The notes below the pieces were generated by a model that ran no database searches, had not been told where the DNA came from, and was given only the letters and a program-made list of their open reading frames with translations. Shown here one piece after another: positions 1 through 7,774 of a stretch of DNA of 58,748 nucleotides; the first letter of the stretch is position 1; every line of letters begins with the position of its first letter. Source of the stretch: CAZGKX01 sp964525945 (lineage in GTDB: Bacteria > Pseudomonadota > Gammaproteobacteria > Legionellales > Legionellaceae); contig CAZGKX010000007.1 of assembly GCA_964525945.1 (NCBI GenBank), forward strand, positions 1-58,748, read 5' to 3'. A program made the translations under genes and the position numbers.

Positions 1-1
1 G

Positions 2-1117
2 ATCGCTCGGCGCAATGGCTCTGACACAAACAACAATGAACGCAATCAGCTATCGCGTGAATACGTGGTGGGTCTCAATTATTTATTGAATGAACAACCT
101 GATAAAGCGGTCGATATATTTATAAAATTATTGGAAGTGGACAGCGAAACGGTGGAAACGCATTTGGCGTTAGGAAGTTTATTTCGACGCCGGGGCGAAG
201 TGGATCGCGCCATTCGTATCCATCAAAACTTGATTGCAAGGCCACAATTAAGTGTATTGCAACGCAAAGAAGCACTTATGGCATTGGGTCAAGATTATAT
301 GAGTGCAGGCGTTTTTGATCGTGCGGAACGTATTTTTTTAGAGATTGTGGAATTAGGTGGCGATAGAGAAACCAATAGCTTGCGGGGATTGCTAGCCATC
401 TACCAACAAGAAAAGGCATGGGAAAAAGCCTTAGGCGCCATTAAAAAATTGGAAATCTCGACCGGCACCAGCATGAACGTCCAAGCAGGTCATTATTATT
501 GTGAAATGGCTAATTTAGCCCTCAAGGCCAATGCTTACGACAAAGCCTATCAAAACACCAAACAAGCGTTTAATGTCGATCAGCAATCAGTGCGCGCCAG
601 TTTGATGTTAGCGAATTTAGAAATTAAAAACGGCCGCTTTAAACAAGCGATTCGCGCACTCAAACGTGTTCCTGAGCAAGATGCTGAGTTTCTCAATGAG
701 ATCATTGAGCCTTTGGTGCATTGTCATCTTGAGCTTGATACCATGGACGAATGCATCGATTATTTGGAGCACATCTTGTCTGAACATCCACGTGCTTCCT
801 TGATCTTTGTTATTGGTGATTACCTAAGCCGTGAAAAAAGTGTTGATTTTGCGATAGATTTTGTTTCGAGCCAATTGGGTCGGCATCCTTCCATCCGTGG
901 ATTGAATCGACTTATTTATTGGCATTTGGAGTCAGCGCACGGCAAGGTTCGAGACAAATTGCAGATGCTTTACGCCATCACCAGTAAATTTTTGGAAAAC
1001 AAACCGGTTTATCGCTGTGGCCATTGTGGTTTTGGTGGAAAATTATTGCATTGGCATTGCCCGAGCTGTAAACAATGGGGTCGGGTAAAACCTATTCATG
1101 GTTTAGAAGGGGATTAG
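2..1117 (+). CDS. lapB: Lipopolysaccharide assembly protein LapB (YciM), 5' end outside window
   Basis: TPR protein of the inner membrane that recruits FtsH to degrade LpxC and so tunes LPS synthesis (family knowledge). The frame is open from base 2 and continues upstream of the first in-window start-like codon (GTG at 65), so the N-terminal membrane anchor lies outside the window. Visible are the conserved block VGLNYLLNEQPDKAVDIF, successive TPR helices, the FRRRGEVDRAIRIHQNL segment typical of LapB, and a C-terminal rubredoxin-like zinc ribbon with two CxxC pairs (CGHC and CPSC). pyrF follows after one base, as in many gammaproteobacteria. Confidence 0.95.
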   Translation: MARRNGSDTNNNERNQLSREYVVGLNYLLNEQPDKAVDIFIKLLEVDSETVETHLALGSLFRRRGEVDRAIRIHQNLIARPQLSVLQRKEALMALGQDYMSAGVFDRAERIFLEIVELGGDRETNSLRGLLAIYQQEKAWEKALGAIKKLEISTGTSMNVQAGHYYCEMANLALKANAYDKAYQNTKQAFNVDQQSVRASLMLANLEIKNGRFKQAIRALKRVPEQDAEFLNEIIEPLVHCHLELDTMDECIDYLEHILSEHPRASLIFVIGDYLSREKSVDFAIDFVSSQLGRHPSIRGLNRLIYWHLESAHGKVRDKLQMLYAITSKFLENKPVYRCGHCGFGGKLLHWHCPSCKQWGRVKPIHGLEGD

Positions 1118-1118
1118 C

Positions 1119-1814
1119 ATGTCCAACCTCATTATAGCGCTGGATTACGACAGCCAGAACGATGCATTGGCTTTGGTGGATCAATTGGATCCAACCGACT
1201 GTGCCTTGAAAATTGGCAGTGAAATGTACACGTTATTTGGACCTGCTCTGGTAAAATTATTGATCGGCCGCGGTTTTAAGATTTTTTTGGATTTGAAATT
1301 TCATGATATCCCTAACACGGTTGCGCGTGCTTGCGCCGCTAGTGCTGATATGGGTGTGTGGATGTTAAATGTGCATGCCGCCGGTGGCTTTGCGATGATG
1401 GCAGCCGCGCAACAAGCCATCGCCGGTTATGGGCAGGATCGTCCCCTGCTGATTGCTGTTACCGTGCTGACCAGCATGGGTGAAATTGAATTAGCAGCTT
1501 GCCTGGGTGTTGCCAAGCCTTTAAATGAACATGTGGTTTATTTGGCAAAATGCGCCAAAGACGCTGGCTTGGATGGTGTGGTGTGTTCCGCGTTAGAGGT
1601 GCCAATGATTAAAACCGCTTGTGGCGTTGATTTTCTCGCAGTAACGCCCGGCATTCGCATGGCAACGGACAGCCAAGATGATCAAGTTCGTGTGATTACG
1701 CCACAATTGGCTTTAAAAGCCGGCAGCAATTATTTAGTGGTGGGCCGGCCCATCACCCGATCGGCACATCCTCAACAAGCCGTGAATGCTTTTTTAAAAA
1801 TGACTCAACAGTAA
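1119..1814 (+). CDS. pyrF: Orotidine 5'-phosphate decarboxylase
   Basis: Converts OMP to UMP, the last step of de novo pyrimidine synthesis; cytosolic. The 231-residue length is normal. The catalytic signature D58-L-K60-F-H-D63-I-P-N-T is intact, with Lys31 in the usual KIG position and a phosphate-gripper region (VTPGIR, then VVGRPIT) near the C-terminus. The ATG lies one base after the lapB stop, so the two are probably co-transcribed and translationally coupled. Confidence 0.97.
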   Translation: MSNLIIALDYDSQNDALALVDQLDPTDCALKIGSEMYTLFGPALVKLLIGRGFKIFLDLKFHDIPNTVARACAASADMGVWMLNVHAAGGFAMMAAAQQAIAGYGQDRPLLIAVTVLTSMGEIELAACLGVAKPLNEHVVYLAKCAKDAGLDGVVCSALEVPMIKTACGVDFLAVTPGIRMATDSQDDQVRVITPQLALKAGSNYLVVGRPITRSAHPQQAVNAFLKMTQQ

Positions 1815-1827
1815 CTATGCTGGTTTG

Positions 1828-2340
1828 ATGAACGCCCTGTATCCTGTTTTAAAATTATACCCTTCCAGGAAATATTTTTACCATGCACGGGAAGCGGCGT
1901 TCTCATTGGTGGAATCCCTGATTTGCCTGTCGATACTGAGCATTGTTTTTTATTTTGGCATACCGTCGCTCTCGCAACTCTCTAACAACAACCAACTCGC
2001 GGTGATCAAACAAGACTTAACCAATGCGATTCGTTTTGCTAAAACGCAAGCGGTGGCTGAAAACCAGCCGTTGTTGTTGCGGCCATTGGCCGCAGGGGAT
2101 TGGTCACAAGGGGTGGTGGTCATGACGGAACATTTAAAAACGATACAGGAGTGGCATTGGGAGGGCATGGCCGTTCATGTGGTTTGGCACGGTTTCCAGT
2201 CCAGCTATTTGCGTTTTAGCCCCAACATCAATCAAAACACCCTCAATGGTTTTTTTTTAATGAACAACCAAGGCAATCAACAGATAAAACTCATTGTTAA
2301 TCGTATTGGTCGGGTTCGAATGGAAAAAAGTATTGTATAA
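1828..2340 (+). CDS. FimT/GspH-like pseudopilin
   Basis: Minor pseudopilin of the type IV pilus or type II secretion kind. After a leader of about 25 residues comes FSLVESLICLSILSIVFYFG, a class III signal segment with the conserved Glu at +5, followed by a hydrophobic helix and a FimT-like body (AIRFAKTQAVAENQPLLL). The residue before the presumed cleavage site is Ala rather than the usual Gly. I chose ATG 1828 over the adjacent TTG at 1825. No other pilin genes sit beside it. FimT versus GspH cannot be separated without alignment. Confidence 0.75.
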   Translation: MNALYPVLKLYPSRKYFYHAREAAFSLVESLICLSILSIVFYFGIPSLSQLSNNNQLAVIKQDLTNAIRFAKTQAVAENQPLLLRPLAAGDWSQGVVVMTEHLKTIQEWHWEGMAVHVVWHGFQSSYLRFSPNINQNTLNGFFLMNNQGNQQIKLIVNRIGRVRMEKSIV

Positions 2341-2341
2341 T
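2336..2341 (+). promoter_or_regulatory. Possible -10 box upstream of ubiC
   Basis: A perfect TATAAT lies across the pseudopilin stop codon, about 24 bases before the ubiC ATG. No convincing -35 is seen, so this is only a candidate. Confidence 0.3.
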
Positions 2342-2365
2342 GCAATTTTGCAACCATTTCACATC

Positions 2366-2908
2366 ATGACACTTGAAAATAACATTGTATGGTTGGACCG
2401 TGATCAAAAACCGCCAGAATACCAAATTCCGTGGCTTTCCTATCTTGATTTTTTGACCTTAAAACTGCAAACCGAAGCTGGCGATGCTTGTTTGCAAGTG
2501 CTAAATCAACAATGGGGGCCATGCAATAGCTGGGACAAAGATTGTCTGAACATTGCTGATGAGCGAGTGATGCATCGGGAAATTTTAATGTCGGCATTTG
2601 ATGTTCCTTGCTGGTACGCACGCACAATTTTGCCTCATACCACTTACCAAGCCTCCATGGCTTTATTTGATCGGTTGCAACATGAATCCTTAGGCCAACT
2701 CATTTTTAATAGTGGTGTTGTGGCCCGGCAAACGATGATGGTTTACCCCATCCACCCTCAATCCATCGAATACCATTGGGTGCCCGAACATATTTCTGCC
2801 AATGCCACTGTGTTATGGGGGCGATTGGCCACATTTATTGTGGAAAAACAGCATCCTTTTTATCTTTTAGAAATTATTTTACCTGGTATTCAAGGAGTGA
2901 CCCTTTGA
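2366..2908 (+). CDS. ubiC: Chorismate--pyruvate lyase
   Basis: Removes pyruvate from chorismate to give 4-hydroxybenzoate, the first committed step of ubiquinone synthesis. About 180 residues. UbiC features include REILMSAFDVPCWYARTILP (the Arg-containing strand of the product site), LGQLIF, and the C-terminal WGRLATFIVEKQHPFYLLEIILP. Start ATG 2366 removes an unlikely upstream extension that would run through the pseudopilin gene. Its TGA overlaps the TTG start of ubiA, so the pair is coupled. Confidence 0.88.
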   Translation: MTLENNIVWLDRDQKPPEYQIPWLSYLDFLTLKLQTEAGDACLQVLNQQWGPCNSWDKDCLNIADERVMHREILMSAFDVPCWYARTILPHTTYQASMALFDRLQHESLGQLIFNSGVVARQTMMVYPIHPQSIEYHWVPEHISANATVLWGRLATFIVEKQHPFYLLEIILPGIQGVTL

Positions 2909-3738
2909 ACCATGCATATTTACGGTTAATGCGCTTTGATAAGCCCGTTGGTATTGTTTTATTGTGGGTCCCCACGGCTTGGGCCCTGTGGCTTGCAAAT
3001 GGCGGTGCTCCCTCTTGGTTGTTGTTGCTTTATTTTTTCTTAGGGACGGTGGTGATGCGGGCGGCTGGGTGTGTCATCAACGACATGGCTGATCGTGATT
3101 TCGATAAACACGTTAAGCGCACCAAAATGAGACCGTTGGCTGCGGGAGAGGTGAGTTTAAAAAAGGCTCTCTTGTTATTCATGGCACTGTTTGCGACGGC
3201 GTTGTTGATTGCCCTGCAATTGCCGCGGGCGTGTTTTTATTTGGCATGCGTTGCTGCCGTTTTGACGGTGGTGTACCCTTTTTGCAAGCGATTTTTTCAA
3301 GCCCCCCAGCTGGTTTTAGGTTTGGCTTTTTCCATGGGCATTCCCATGGCTTATGCGGCCAGTGAGCAAGCCATGGATGCCTCGATGGTTTTGCTTTTTC
3401 TATTAAATTTTGCCTGGATTGTTGCTTATGACACATTGTACGCCATGGTTGATCGGGAGGATGATTTAACCATTGGTGTTAAATCAACCGCAATACTCTT
3501 TGCGCATTTTGATCGGGGGATGGTTTTTTTATTGCATGTGTTGTGCCATGGTTTGTGGCTGGTGATTGCCATCAAATTGCAGTTGAGTTATTTTTTTTAT
3601 GCCTGTTGGTTGCTTGCTGGAGGAGTGCTCGTTCACCAACAACTCCTTATTAAAGATCGTAAACCGGCCGCTTGTTTTCGCGCTTTTAGGTTGAACAGCT
3701 GGTATGGGCTTTTGATGTGGCTGGGACTGATGGTGTAA
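2905..3738 (+). CDS. ubiA: 4-hydroxybenzoate octaprenyltransferase
   Basis: Integral membrane prenyltransferase that attaches the polyprenyl tail to 4-hydroxybenzoate. Both Asp-rich motifs are present: N59-D60-x2-D63-x-D65-x-D67 and YDTLYAMVDREDD. The remainder is multi-pass hydrophobic sequence, about 277 residues, close to the family norm. I chose TTG 2905 because AAGGAG at 2892-2897 sits 7 bases upstream and the homology begins at LNHAYLRLMRFDKPVG; an upstream extension would overlap ubiC by about 130 bases. Confidence 0.94.
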   Translation: MNHAYLRLMRFDKPVGIVLLWVPTAWALWLANGGAPSWLLLLYFFLGTVVMRAAGCVINDMADRDFDKHVKRTKMRPLAAGEVSLKKALLLFMALFATALLIALQLPRACFYLACVAAVLTVVYPFCKRFFQAPQLVLGLAFSMGIPMAYAASEQAMDASMVLLFLLNFAWIVAYDTLYAMVDREDDLTIGVKSTAILFAHFDRGMVFLLHVLCHGLWLVIAIKLQLSYFFYACWLLAGGVLVHQQLLIKDRKPAACFRAFRLNSWYGLLMWLGLMV

Positions 3739-3759
3739 GTTTGGTGCGGCAACGCTTTA

Positions 3760-3789
3760 TTTATGCAAAATTTATGCTAAAGTTATAAT
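3760..3789 (+). promoter_or_regulatory. Tandem 11-bp repeat plus -10 box (PmrA-box-like)
   Basis: TTTATGCAAAA (3760-3770) is followed directly by TTTATGCTAAA (3771-3781), a 10/11 match with exact 11-bp period. A perfect TATAAT at 3784-3789 follows, and no good -35 exists. This is the geometry expected for an OmpR/PhoB-type response regulator site replacing the -35, as in PmrA-controlled effector promoters of Legionella and Coxiella (established for those genera). The repeat bases differ from the classical TTAA-based PmrA consensus, so the regulator is an inference. Confidence 0.5.
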
Positions 3790-3813
3790 AAACGATCACT
3801 TTGTGAAGCGGCC

Positions 3814-4494
3814 ATGGGTACATTGACAAACACTGATGTGGCTTTGACAGATGGTTCCACTGATAAAGCCGATTTAAAACAGTTTTTAGAAGCTCAAAAA
3901 ATCCTGGCTGGAATAGAAAAGTTCCCCTCTGCATCAATTGAAGCTGCGCTCGAAAACATTGATAAACTGCCGTTAAACCCAACTCACCAACAATTGCAGG
4001 CGGCTGTTCAACCTATAACTGCAAACCGATCTACAGCTTATGTAAAGTTGAATCTTACATTAAACCGTTTGCTAAGCTCGATGACCACGGGCGTTATCCC
4101 CCAGAAACCTGTGGCAAGGCAATCGAATCCTCCTGCAGCGAAAACTTCTGCCAACAACGCCCAGCAAATGGGAGTGGAGCCTAGGGATTACGCAATTCAG
4201 GCACTTGAACGCCAACAGGAGCGCTATATAAATGTCTTGGACAGTGTCAAGCACTTACCATCGATGGTGGATCACACAAAGGAATATCTTGATTGCGTGA
4301 ATGGTATTAACGACGCAATCAGACGTTTGAAGAATTTACCGAATAATGCTAAACCAGAGCAGGTAAACAAAGTACTGAATGAGATGAAAATGCCTCCACA
4401 TTTTCAGAAAGAACGTGATCGAATTTCAGAAAACATGCAGCAAGAGCCTTCCACGCCCGCCCCGAAATCTCGTTCATGGTTTGGTCGGTTCTAA
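3814..4494 (+). CDS. Hypothetical effector-like protein
   Basis: I do not recognise this 226-residue protein. It is hydrophilic, lacks a signal peptide or membrane segment, and is largely helical, with an internal Pro/Ala/Gln-rich linker near residues 95-125 and possible coiled coil in the second half. The C-terminus is short, polar and Ser/Pro/Arg-rich, ending SRSWFGRF. It stands alone between ubiA and another unknown gene, with its own promoter carrying a tandem repeat. These are traits of translocated effectors in Legionellales, but no secretion genes are in the window and the assignment is inference. Confidence 0.6.
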   Translation: MGTLTNTDVALTDGSTDKADLKQFLEAQKILAGIEKFPSASIEAALENIDKLPLNPTHQQLQAAVQPITANRSTAYVKLNLTLNRLLSSMTTGVIPQKPVARQSNPPAAKTSANNAQQMGVEPRDYAIQALERQQERYINVLDSVKHLPSMVDHTKEYLDCVNGINDAIRRLKNLPNNAKPEQVNKVLNEMKMPPHFQKERDRISENMQQEPSTPAPKSRSWFGRF

Positions 4495-4523
4495 AACATG
4501 GGGACACGAAGTGGTATTTATAT

Positions 4524-4551
4524 TTGTAGAAAATCTAATCGAAAGTATTAG
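4524..4551 (+). promoter_or_regulatory. Candidate sigma70 promoter of the 4570 gene
   Basis: TTGTAG (4524-4529) and TATTAG (4546-4551) with a 16-base spacer lie just upstream. AAGAGG at 4559-4564, 5 bases before the ATG, is the ribosome binding site. Confidence 0.4.
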
Positions 4552-4569
4552 AACCACCAAGAGGTTGTT

Positions 4570-5880
4570 ATGTTGACCGAAGCGGAACTATTAAATGGAC
4601 AAATATATTTTGAGGCACAAGGAACGTTGGCGCAGCGTATTGATTTTGCATGGTCAATTTATGCCTCTGAAAACCCAACATCGCCCGAAGCAAAAGAAAA
4701 AGCATTGAAGTTTCTTGTTTATGCATTTGATCTTGATGACACTCAAGATGTGAACCAACAACTGATCAATTTAATGGCGGAAAGGCAAAAATATCAAACT
4801 AAAAATCCGGAATATATTCCAAACAAACAACCTAAAAAACTACCAATCGATTCCAGAGAAATTGTTTTAGGGCCAATAAATTCTACGCGCACAGCCACAC
4901 CAAAAGAAATAGGTTCATCGATTAAATCCAAAGAATTATTGGATGTAGGTTCCTATTACAAAGAAACTTTTGATCCTAAAAGGGCGACTTATCTAACTGC
5001 AGAAGAACGTGCGAAATTTCGAATTAATATTAGAAATGGGATTTTTGTAAAAGATGGGCAGCCATTTGATACTTCAACAATGCGGTCGCACGGTAAGCAA
5101 GGATATGGTGCTTATACCTTAAACGCCAATGGTGAGATTTCTGTATTCATCCATAATATGGGAATGGGAACGGATCGCATGTTTCATTCATCAATGAATG
5201 CAGGAGCACCCGTAGTTGCAGCGGGGGAGCTGAAAATTCAAAATGGAGTTTTGATCGAAATAACAACCAGTAGTGGCCACTATAGACCTTCATTGTTTAA
5301 TGTTCAACGGGCATTGGAGCATTTTGTTCTTAATAAAATCGATATTAGTCAGACTCAGGTGCGCACCTTTGTAAATCCGTCCTCTTCCCTTAAAGGTGTT
5401 ATCTCTGTTCAGAGTTATGATGACGAAAAATATTTAACCCATGCTACCCATATTTATAAAGGAATGAACGAACTTTTTAAAGACAATGTTGAATCTATCC
5501 AAACGCAAGTGAAATCATATACCGATTCAGGTGGTTTTTTGAATGCGATATTTAAATTGACGAATTCGAAACTGACTCAAGATCGAGCCGAACTAGCCGC
5601 TTTATTTGAGCAAGCAATTGCTGAATTTCAGCAAAATTTAACGACGTGTACTTCTGATGAAATACTGAATACAAAAATTTCAGAATTGGAAACAATAGTT
5701 ACTGGCTATCAGGAAAAAAACAATAAATTATCCCGCCAACATGGTAAAGCGGACAATAGCGGTCGATTGGGTACGCGTATGATGAATTTTAAAGAAAATT
5801 TAAATACATTGAAATCAGGGGAAACATCTAAAACTCCAGAAGCACAACAGATAACAAAAACCATGAAAAGATTAAGTTGA
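4570..5880 (+). CDS. Hypothetical effector-like protein with HSS/SGHYRP motif
   Basis: A soluble protein of 436 residues with no signal peptide. Residues about 175-245 hold a distinctive block: GKQGYGAYTLNANGEI, then HSS at 206-208, AAGE at 217-220, and SGHYRPS at 235-241. From memory, the same order of short motifs occurs in plant IQM calmodulin-binding proteins and in a number of bacterial toxin or effector proteins. The N-terminal 100 residues and C-terminal 150 residues (helical, Gln/Lys-rich) are unrecognised. It follows another unknown gene in the same direction. A translocated protein acting in a host is plausible but not shown. Confidence 0.62.
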   Translation: MLTEAELLNGQIYFEAQGTLAQRIDFAWSIYASENPTSPEAKEKALKFLVYAFDLDDTQDVNQQLINLMAERQKYQTKNPEYIPNKQPKKLPIDSREIVLGPINSTRTATPKEIGSSIKSKELLDVGSYYKETFDPKRATYLTAEERAKFRINIRNGIFVKDGQPFDTSTMRSHGKQGYGAYTLNANGEISVFIHNMGMGTDRMFHSSMNAGAPVVAAGELKIQNGVLIEITTSSGHYRPSLFNVQRALEHFVLNKIDISQTQVRTFVNPSSSLKGVISVQSYDDEKYLTHATHIYKGMNELFKDNVESIQTQVKSYTDSGGFLNAIFKLTNSKLTQDRAELAALFEQAIAEFQQNLTTCTSDEILNTKISELETIVTGYQEKNNKLSRQHGKADNSGRLGTRMMNFKENLNTLKSGETSKTPEAQQITKTMKRLS

Positions 5881-5970
5881 CCTAGGCGCTGCAGAGGGTT
5901 GTGTCGCAAAAAAAATCAGCCCTATAAACGAAGATTTGTTCAATAGATTTGAACCCAATTTTGCTGGGTA

Positions 5971-6708
5971 TTAACTTAAAATTTGACTGGTGCCTATACG
6001 AAACCAATTGGCATTGAGCGGTGCGCCATGCATTGATTCCGCAAGTTGCATGTAGATGCTGGCCTGTTGCAGTGTTTTGATCCCGCCGGATAATTTAATT
6101 CCGCAGGGTGCACCGCTATCCGTTATGGCCGACAACAGAGCAAAAGCGGCAGGAACACTGGCACCTTGGGTAATTTTTCCGGTGGATGTTTTTAAAAAAT
6201 CACAGCCTTGTTTTATCAACAACACGGCCAGTTGATAAATGTCATCCATGTTGGCAAAAGCGCCTGTTTCTAAAATAACTTTAAAAATAACCTGGTGCGC
6301 CTGGCAGCGCTGATAAAGGTCAGCGCAATCACGCAACGCCTGGGCCGTTTGACCGGCAAGGTAGGTTTGATAGGGGAATACATAATCAATTTCGTCGGGG
6401 CGCTGTTGGCCAAGCAATTCGTCCAGCATCGTCACCACCGCTGTTTGTGGTTCTTCGCCACTTGGAAAATTGAGGACCGTTGCGCGTTTGGTGGTTGTTG
6501 ACACAACGAGCGGGAGGTGTTTGGGCAACACACAAACGGCCGCGGTGCCATGTTGCTCGGCGTTGGCCGTTAAATTTGCAATGTCGGTTGCACGTGCTTG
6601 CTCATTCAGCAAAGTTAAATCCACCAAAGGTGCAATGCTTGCCCATGTTCGCAAAGGAGAGTTGGGGTTTTTCTCAAGCCATTGAGCGAGTTGATTGACC
6701 AGACGCAT
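5971..6708 (-). CDS. deoC: Deoxyribose-phosphate aldolase
   Basis: Cleaves 2-deoxyribose 5-phosphate to acetaldehyde and glyceraldehyde 3-phosphate in nucleoside catabolism. Length is 245 residues. The Schiff-base lysine is K173 in FLKTSTGK, the acid/base lysine lies in GIKLSGGIKT, and an Asp precedes YVFPY as in the E. coli enzyme. It begins two bases after the stop of the purine nucleoside phosphorylase gene, so the two form a nucleoside salvage operon. No deoB or thymidine phosphorylase is adjacent. Confidence 0.95.
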   Translation of the reverse strand: MRLVNQLAQWLEKNPNSPLRTWASIAPLVDLTLLNEQARATDIANLTANAEQHGTAAVCVLPKHLPLVVSTTTKRATVLNFPSGEEPQTAVVTMLDELLGQQRPDEIDYVFPYQTYLAGQTAQALRDCADLYQRCQAHQVIFKVILETGAFANMDDIYQLAVLLIKQGCDFLKTSTGKITQGASVPAAFALLSAITDSGAPCGIKLSGGIKTLQQASIYMQLAESMHGAPLNANWFRIGTSQILS

Positions 6709-6710
6709 CG

Positions 6711-7538
6711 TTAAATGAGCTCGGTAATGAATCGCTTGATCAGCGTGTTTAATTTTTCAGCGGCACGGTTGGCGGTCAACACCACAGCATCATGGCTATG
6801 ACTGGTGGTTGCCAGGCCTGTGGCATAATTGGTGATGGTCGCAATAACCGCAACTTTCATCCCGCAATGATTGGCAATGATAACTTCAGGCACGGTCGAC
6901 ATTCCCACAGCGTCTGCGCCTAAAAGACGAAATGCGCGAATTTCTGCAGCGGTTTCATAGCAAGGTCCCAACACCGATAAATAAACGCCTTGGTGCAAAG
7001 AAATGTTTTCCTTGTGGGCCACGGCCAACATTTTGTCGCGTAAATTTTTATCGTAAGCATTGTCCAACGGTAGAAATCGCGGTCCAAACTCATCATCATT
7101 TGGCCCTGTTAACGGATTGTCAGGTTGTTTGTTGATGTGATCAGTGATCAACATCAATTCGCCAGGAGGCACATCTTCACGCAATGACCCCGAAGCGTTG
7201 GTTGCAAGAAAGTATTCACAACCCAATAATTTTAAGGTTCGAACATAAGTTTTTACGGGTTCAAAACCAACACCTTCATAACTGTGCGAGCGGCCTTGTA
7301 AACAAATGACCCCAACACCATTGAGTTGGCCCACGACTAAATGACCCCCATGCCCATGCACAGATACTTTTGGAAACCCAGGCAACTCGTCGTAATGAAA
7401 AGTAACAGCATCCGTTAATTGCTCGGCAAAGCTACCCAATCCTGAACCAAGTACAATGCCAATGGTCGGTTGAACGTTGGGAACGCGATTTTTTATATAC
7501 GCTGCTGCCAAATGTGCTGACGTTGAATGAATGCCCAT
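6711..7538 (-). CDS. punA: Purine nucleoside phosphorylase (trimeric class)
   Basis: Phosphorolysis of purine nucleosides to base and (deoxy)ribose 1-phosphate. The 275-residue length fits the trimeric PNP family. Visible are the phosphate loop VLGSGLGSF, VSVHGHGGH, the YETAAEIR segment with the purine-site Glu, VGMSTVPEV, and TNYATG with the Asn that favours 6-oxopurines. Start ATG 7538 has GAGGA close upstream. It is first in an operon with deoC, whose product uses the deoxyribose 5-phosphate derived from this reaction. Confidence 0.94.
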   Translation of the reverse strand: MGIHSTSAHLAAAYIKNRVPNVQPTIGIVLGSGLGSFAEQLTDAVTFHYDELPGFPKVSVHGHGGHLVVGQLNGVGVICLQGRSHSYEGVGFEPVKTYVRTLKLLGCEYFLATNASGSLREDVPPGELMLITDHINKQPDNPLTGPNDDEFGPRFLPLDNAYDKNLRDKMLAVAHKENISLHQGVYLSVLGPCYETAAEIRAFRLLGADAVGMSTVPEVIIANHCGMKVAVIATITNYATGLATTSHSHDAVVLTANRAAEKLNTLIKRFITELI

Positions 7539-7572
7539 GTCTTCCTCAAACTTTACTCATCAAAAGGGGCAA

Positions 7573-7601
7573 ACTATACTCATAATTCATTGCATTTACA
7601 A
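7573..7601 (-). promoter_or_regulatory. Sigma70-type promoter for punA-deoC
   Basis: Reading on the minus strand, TTGTAA (7596-7601) and TATAGT (7573-7578) are separated by 17 bases, about 35 bases before the punA ATG. Confidence 0.55.
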
Positions 7602-7625
7602 ACCTTTCTAAAGTATTCAGGGCAA

Positions 7626-7756
7626 CCTTGTTGCAAAATAAGTAGGGCGTGCAAAGGAATTGGATCGGTGGGCACGCTGCGCTTTTCCCACCCTACAGAT
7701 AGCCTTGTTGCAAAAATAGGTAGGGTGGGTAAAGGAGCGTGAGCGACGTGCCCACC
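7626..7756. repeat. Two tandem copies of a dispersed GTAGGGTGGG-type repeat
   Basis: CCTTGTTGCAAAA occurs at 7626 and again at 7703, each followed within a few bases by GTAGGG. The first unit closes with CCCACCCTAC (7687-7696), the second with GCCCACC (7750-7756) opposite GGTAGGGTGGG (7720-7730). Each unit is therefore an imperfect inverted repeat, and the pair is a direct duplication about 77 bases apart. Both lie between the punA promoter and the oxygenase gene. Short reading frames across them are not believable genes. Confidence 0.65.
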
Positions 7757-7774
7757 AGATTGTAAGGATCGAAC

